Origin: PALSA-968 sp964387075
GTDB taxonomy: Bacteria > Bacteroidota > Bacteroidia > B-17B0 > Aurantibacillaceae
Length of the DNA stretch: 64,000 nt
Assembly (NCBI GenBank): GCA_964387075.1
Contig: CAYLVB010000002.1
Location: 434,001-498,000 of the forward strand
Direction of reading: 5' to 3'
Below, one piece after another: positions 60,059 through 64,000 of this stretch. The translations under genes and the position numbers were made by a program. The notes beneath the pieces are model-generated. The model ran no database searches, was not told the DNA's origin, and saw only the letters and a list, made by a program, of their open reading frames with translations. Each line of letters opens with the position of its first letter. Position 1 is the stretch's first letter.

Positions 60059-60493
60059 TTATTGAATGGATTTGATCTTCTTACTTTCCAATTGTGCTAT
60101 CTGGTCAAAAGCGGTCGATACCAATCCTTTTTCTTCTTTGATAAAGACGGGACTTAGTTTTCCCTCGCTTTTCCATCTTTCCATAAAACCTCCGTAAAGA
60201 TTCGCGTTCGGATCTATGATCTTGTTCCACAGTTTCAGCGTGATCTCATTTTTAGGGCGGTTCTTTTCGTATTCATAGGCTTTCTGGATCTTTGTGTCTA
60301 GTTCCTTAACTTCTTTCTCAAAGCTTTGGTAGCTTTCTGTAGCATGATCCATCAGCACCAGCACGTCCACTTTCAGTGAAGTACATTGTACATAGGCATA
60401 CTGGTCGAAGGGAGAAATAAGTGGCGCACAGTTTGTAAGCACCACCATAAAAAGGGCCAGGAAAACAGCCCGGGTATACCTTTTGAACTTCAT
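60059..60493 (-). CDS. Hypothetical lipoprotein
   Basis: 144 residues from ATG 60493, which gives a lipoprotein signal (RAVFLALFMVVLTNCAP). The mature part is helical (YQSFEKEVKELDTKIQKAYE) with no family I know. A longer frame to 60541 exists, but the signal peptide fits the shorter one. It precedes the helical protein at 59709. Confidence 0.65.
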   Translation of the reverse strand: MKFKRYTRAVFLALFMVVLTNCAPLISPFDQYAYVQCTSLKVDVLVLMDHATESYQSFEKEVKELDTKIQKAYEYEKNRPKNEITLKLWNKIIDPNANLYGGFMERWKSEGKLSPVFIKEEKGLVSTAFDQIAQLESKKIKSIQ

Positions 60494-60640
60494 ACGATCA
60501 TTTGATACATCAATGATAATACTTATTTCCCAAATTTGCAAGATCCCTTGAGCGTGTTAAAAGCGTATGAGATTAACAAAGATTAACCTTAAAAAACGTT
60601 TTCCCCTCAATTGGGGGATGTTACCGGTTTTTGTTATTCC

Positions 60641-60648
60641 TATTTTTG
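60641..60648 (+). promoter_or_regulatory. -7 box for the DUF5916 gene with very short leader
   Basis: TATTTTTG ends 7 bases before the ATG at 60656. No -33 TTTG at the right spacing. Confidence 0.45.
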
Positions 60649-60655
60649 AAGCGGA

Positions 60656-63127
60656 ATGCAACGACCGGTTATTTTTTGTCTTTTTTTGATCGTATGTGGA
60701 ACCGTTTTTTCGCAGAGCGATAGTTTGACGGTAAAGGCTGTGCAGAAGGAATTCCCTCAGAAAAGCCTCAGGGCCATTCGCATTCAAAATGCACCAAACA
60801 TAGATGCTGTGCTGGATGATAGCTGCTGGCTGGCTGCCGAGGTAGCCACCGATCTTATTCAGCGCGAACTAAGGCCCGATGAACCTTCTGCACAAAATGC
60901 AGAAGTAAGGGTTCTTTATGATAATGAGGCGATCTATATCGGGGCCCAGCTGTACGATAGTTCGCCGGACAGCATTTTACGCGAGTTGAGCACGCGCGAT
61001 AACGAAGCGAACGCGGATCTCTTCGGTATTTTCTTCGACACCTATAACGACGATATTAACGCGTATGGCTTTTTTGTTACGGCGGCCGGAACACAAATTG
61101 ATGCGCGCTACAGCACCGAAGGCCAGGATTTCGACTGGAACGCGGTATGGATCAGTAGCGTAAAAATAAACGATAAGGGTTGGGCCATTGAAATGAAGAT
61201 CCCGTATTCGGCGGTGCGTTTTTCAAAGAAGGAAATTCAAACCTGGGGATTCAATATTATCCGCAAGGTTCGCCGCAGCCGCGAGATGTCATTCTGGAAC
61301 AGGCTCAATCCACTTATTGGGGCTATGGTAAGGCAGTTCGGGGATCTTACCGGGCTCGAAAACATCAAACCCCCCGTTCGTTTATCGTTTAGTCCATATG
61401 TGGCAAGTATAGTCAATCACTATCCTTATAAAACACCCGGCGTAAACGATCTTACTTATAACGCGAGTGGAGGAATGGACGTGAAGTACGGTTTATCAGA
61501 CGCGTTCACTTTGGATATGACGTTGGTTCCGGATTTCAGCCAGGTGCAATCGGATAACCAGGTGCTCAATCTTTCTCCTTTTGAGGTGCAGTTCCAGGAG
61601 CGCCGGCCTTTTTTTACGGAGGGCACAGAATTATTTAATCGTGGCGGTTTATTCTATTCCAGGAGGGTAGGTGGAACGCCTATTGGATTTTACGACGCAT
61701 ATTATCAATTGAATGATCATGAAAAAGTAGTTAAGAATCCCGCGCAAACACAATTACTGAACGCCACGAAGCTTTCGGGCCGAACGGCCGGGAAATTGGG
61801 TATCGGTGTGTTCAACGCTGTTTCCAACCGCATGTATGCTACAGCGCAGGATACCATCACCGGCGATTCCAGGAAGATCCTTACTTCTCCCTATACCAAT
61901 TATAATATCATTGTGCTCGACCAGGCCCTGAAAAACAATTCTTCACTTTATCTTGTCAACACAAACGTTACCCGGGAGGGCGAGTATTATGATGCGAACG
62001 TTACCGGCAGCGGGTTGCGTATCAATAACAAAAAGAATACGTATACGTTCGGTTCAAGCGGCGTTATAACCAACCGTTTTTTTCCAGACAGCGCAAAACC
62101 TTATACAGGATATGCCGCCAATATTGACTTTGGAAAGAGTGGTGGGAATTTCCTATGGGCCTTTTACGGTGCAATGAAATCCGACCGGTATAATCCGAAC
62201 GACCTGGGTATTTTGCTTTTGAGCAATAATGTTGAAACGGGATTGGAGTTGAATTACAATATCTATAAGCCATTCTGGAAGTTGAATAACATCTTCAATA
62301 ATATCTACATCAGTTACCAGCGTATGTTCAATCCCAACGCGTTCTGGAACTTTGGTATTTACGGAAATACACGCACCACTTTTGCCAAGAACTTTTTTAC
62401 CTGCGGCATCAATTACGGGATAGAGCCTGTGATCACTTACGATTATTACGAGCCGCGCATTCCAAATCGCTACTATACCTATCCAATCAATTACAACTGG
62501 GGTGGATTCATCTCAACGGATTATCGAAAAAAACTGGCACTCGACATCTTTACCAATTACCGGTATTTCATTGAGAATGACCGTCGTAATTTTAACGTGT
62601 TCATTTCTCCCCGATACCGCATGAACAATAAACTTTCTTTTGTTTTTGAGTTCTCCGACAACTTGCGATCCGATGACATAGGCTTTGTGAATTACGATGG
62701 CGCGGATACGATCACGTTCGGGCGCCGAAACATGAACACGATCAGTAATACGGTGTCGAGCGTGTATAAATTCACCAATAAGATGTCGCTTTCTTTCCGG
62801 CTGCGGCATTATTGGTCGAGCGCGCAATACAGCGGGTATTATCACTTGGGAAGGGATGGAAAATTGAACGATTACAATAGCTATTCTTACGATCACAATG
62901 TGAACTTCAACGCTTTCAATATCGATATGGTCTTCTTTTGGCAGTTCGCGCCCGGCAGCGAGCTCAACCTGGTATGGAAGAACTCACTGTTAAAACGCGA
63001 AGCCCTGATCGATCCGGATTACTATCATAACTTCGAAACCACGCTAAAATCGCCGCAAAACAACATGATCTCGCTGAAAGTGTTGTATTATCTTGACTAT
63101 CTGAAGATCAGGAAGGCCTTTAGTTAG
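60656..63127 (+). CDS. DUF5916 protein with CBM9-like N-terminal domain
   Basis: 823 residues with a signal peptide (RPVIFCLFLIVCGTVFSQ). Residues about 40-220 form a CBM9-like domain (APNIDAVLDDSCWLAAEVAT, AIYIGAQLYDSSPDSILREL). The rest is the DUF5916 region: FSPYVASIVNHYPYK, PDFSQVQSDNQVLNLSPFEV followed by QFQERRPFFTEGTELF, then many aromatic-rich beta strands suggesting an outer-membrane barrel. Common in Bacteroidota, no proven function. A probable TPR gene follows 36 bases later. Confidence 0.87.
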   Translation: MQRPVIFCLFLIVCGTVFSQSDSLTVKAVQKEFPQKSLRAIRIQNAPNIDAVLDDSCWLAAEVATDLIQRELRPDEPSAQNAEVRVLYDNEAIYIGAQLYDSSPDSILRELSTRDNEANADLFGIFFDTYNDDINAYGFFVTAAGTQIDARYSTEGQDFDWNAVWISSVKINDKGWAIEMKIPYSAVRFSKKEIQTWGFNIIRKVRRSREMSFWNRLNPLIGAMVRQFGDLTGLENIKPPVRLSFSPYVASIVNHYPYKTPGVNDLTYNASGGMDVKYGLSDAFTLDMTLVPDFSQVQSDNQVLNLSPFEVQFQERRPFFTEGTELFNRGGLFYSRRVGGTPIGFYDAYYQLNDHEKVVKNPAQTQLLNATKLSGRTAGKLGIGVFNAVSNRMYATAQDTITGDSRKILTSPYTNYNIIVLDQALKNNSSLYLVNTNVTREGEYYDANVTGSGLRINNKKNTYTFGSSGVITNRFFPDSAKPYTGYAANIDFGKSGGNFLWAFYGAMKSDRYNPNDLGILLLSNNVETGLELNYNIYKPFWKLNNIFNNIYISYQRMFNPNAFWNFGIYGNTRTTFAKNFFTCGINYGIEPVITYDYYEPRIPNRYYTYPINYNWGGFISTDYRKKLALDIFTNYRYFIENDRRNFNVFISPRYRMNNKLSFVFEFSDNLRSDDIGFVNYDGADTITFGRRNMNTISNTVSSVYKFTNKMSLSFRLRHYWSSAQYSGYYHLGRDGKLNDYNSYSYDHNVNFNAFNIDMVFFWQFAPGSELNLVWKNSLLKREALIDPDYYHNFETTLKSPQNNMISLKVLYYLDYLKIRKAFS

Positions 63128-63163
63128 ACCATTGCGGTGCATTTCTTATATTTACCGGGCATC

Positions 63164-64000
63164 ATGTATAGAAGGTACCCGCTATATTTCTGTCTGTTCA
63201 TCTTTTTTTTCGTGCGATCGCAGGACGATGGAGACTCTTTGCGTCAATTGATCTTTAAGGCAGCGAGCGATACCCAGAAGGTGAATGCCATCAATGCTTT
63301 TTCCCGTCGTTTTTTGGTGGTTGGGGATTTCGACAGCGCTTTTGTGCATACGAAACGTTCGCATGAACTGGCCAGCTCGGTGGGTTATAAAAGAGGAATG
63401 GCCATCTCGTACCTGTACTATGGACTCATTTACTGTGCCCGCGGAAATTACCCCGAAGCTTTAAAGAACTATTATGCCTCATTAAAATTAAGGGAGGAAA
63501 TGAAGGATCGGGCCGGCGTGGCTGCGATCTACCACAATATTGGAAATCTTTATTTCCAGCAGCGGAACGAAGAGGAGGCGATGAAGAATTTCCTGCTATC
63601 TCTCAATATCAAAAGAGAGACCGGCGATACGCTGGATTCGCACTACGCACATACGATCAACAACCTGGGTAATTTTTATGAGAACCGGGTGAATTATCCG
63701 GAAGCGATGCAGTATTACCGGCGTGCCGCTGCAATTGAACAAAGGATTGGCGATGTACAGGGCCTCATCAGTGCATACGCCAACATGTCCAATGTGTACA
63801 TCAACCTCGGGGAATATGAAAAGGCTTTCAGTAATTATTTCCTGATCATGCGGCTTTGCGATTCAACAGGAGATAAACTGAACCAGGCGGCGATCTATAA
63901 CGACCTCGGTAACCTGTATTACAAGGTAGGTAAGCCAAAAGAAGCCATCCCCTGGCTTGATAAGGGAATCCTGCTCTCCATAGAGATAGGTAGTATGGAT
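63164..64000 (+). CDS. TPR protein, 3' end cut by window
   Basis: The frame stays open from ATG 63164 to the end of the window (279 codons). It starts MYRRYPLYFCLFIFFFVRSQ, a signal peptide, and continues with TPRs (GNYPEALKNYYASLKLREEM, NYPEAMQYYRRAAAIEQRIG, KPKEAIPWLDKGILLSIEIG). It resembles the N-terminal halves of the genes at 21223 and 58324, so a membrane helix and a SpoIIE or histidine kinase domain may follow outside. TATATTTA (one mismatch to the -7 box) lies 8 bases upstream. Confidence 0.8.
   Translation, partial: MYRRYPLYFCLFIFFFVRSQDDGDSLRQLIFKAASDTQKVNAINAFSRRFLVVGDFDSAFVHTKRSHELASSVGYKRGMAISYLYYGLIYCARGNYPEALKNYYASLKLREEMKDRAGVAAIYHNIGNLYFQQRNEEEAMKNFLLSLNIKRETGDTLDSHYAHTINNLGNFYENRVNYPEAMQYYRRAAAIEQRIGDVQGLISAYANMSNVYINLGEYEKAFSNYFLIMRLCDSTGDKLNQAAIYNDLGNLYYKVGKPKEAIPWLDKGILLSIEIGSMD

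Noticed and set aside
60602..60617. CCCCTCAATTGGGG stem as a terminator
   Set aside because: Short stem of four G-C pairs without a following T-run on either strand; too weak to call.

Overview
The window looks like chromosome from a member of the Bacteroidota. The evidence is: three secreted proteins with a C-terminal type IX secretion (T9SS) sorting domain; many gene starts preceded by the phylum-specific promoter (TTTG, 19-21 bases, TAnnTTTG); few Shine-Dalgarno sequences; families typical of the phylum (PD40/TPR proteins, DUF5916, DUF2461, TPR-SpoIIE phosphatases, MbnP); and a bacterial geranylgeranylglyceryl-phosphate synthase. I cannot place it below phylum. I recognised no rRNA, tRNA, CRISPR array, prophage or transposase gene. 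Most of the window is housekeeping and envelope DNA.

Layout. 1-7.0 kb: the end of a thiamine locus (thiH, thiF-rhodanese), then a leftward run in which an MBOAT acyltransferase and its SGNH partner sit between two ThiE/TenI-like paralogues, followed by GGGP synthase and a phosphopantetheinyl transferase. 7.0-16 kb: ahcY, a lipoprotein, feoAB, a cupredoxin lipoprotein, an ALDH7-type dehydrogenase, a SlyD-like FKBP and a TPR/PD40 protein. 16-25 kb: recF, gamma-carbonic anhydrase-like protein, trhO, PolX/PHP, ispD, a TPR-SpoIIE phosphatase, tatC, recX, ndk. 25-37 kb: two T9SS cargo proteins, sucAB, and an OmpA/YciI/DUF2306 run. 37-40 kb: a MacB-type permease, DUF2461 and an AI-2E family exporter.

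40.4-45.1 kb is the most system-like block: ECF sigma factor, anti-sigma, Spy/CnrX-type LTxxQ protein, MbnP-like protein, MbnH-like di-haem peroxidase and a YHYH protein with a T9SS sorting domain, all on the minus strand and nearly without gaps. A 132-bp MITE-like element splits the sigma gene from the rest. I read it as an envelope metal (probably copper) sensing and handling operon; function is inferred from families and context only.

45-64 kb: a GT39-type glycosyltransferase, a TPR-OmpA protein divergent from a 1,917-residue alpha-2-macroglobulin lipoprotein with an intact thioester, a MarR-GNAT fusion followed by three more GNAT genes (the last frameshifted) under a promoter carrying two matching operators, two TPR proteins (one ending where a SpoIIE phosphatase would begin, one cut by the window end), small hypotheticals and a DUF5916 protein.

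A theme across the window is very short leaders: the -7 box often ends only 3-10 bases before the ATG (feoA, the MacB-type permease, the DUF5916 gene, tatC, the GT39 gene, the AI-2E gene), implying leaderless or nearly leaderless mRNAs. Several intergenic spaces hold dispersed repeats: 9-bp tandem ATCTGTG-type repeats, C5/G5 double hairpins and the MITE-like element.
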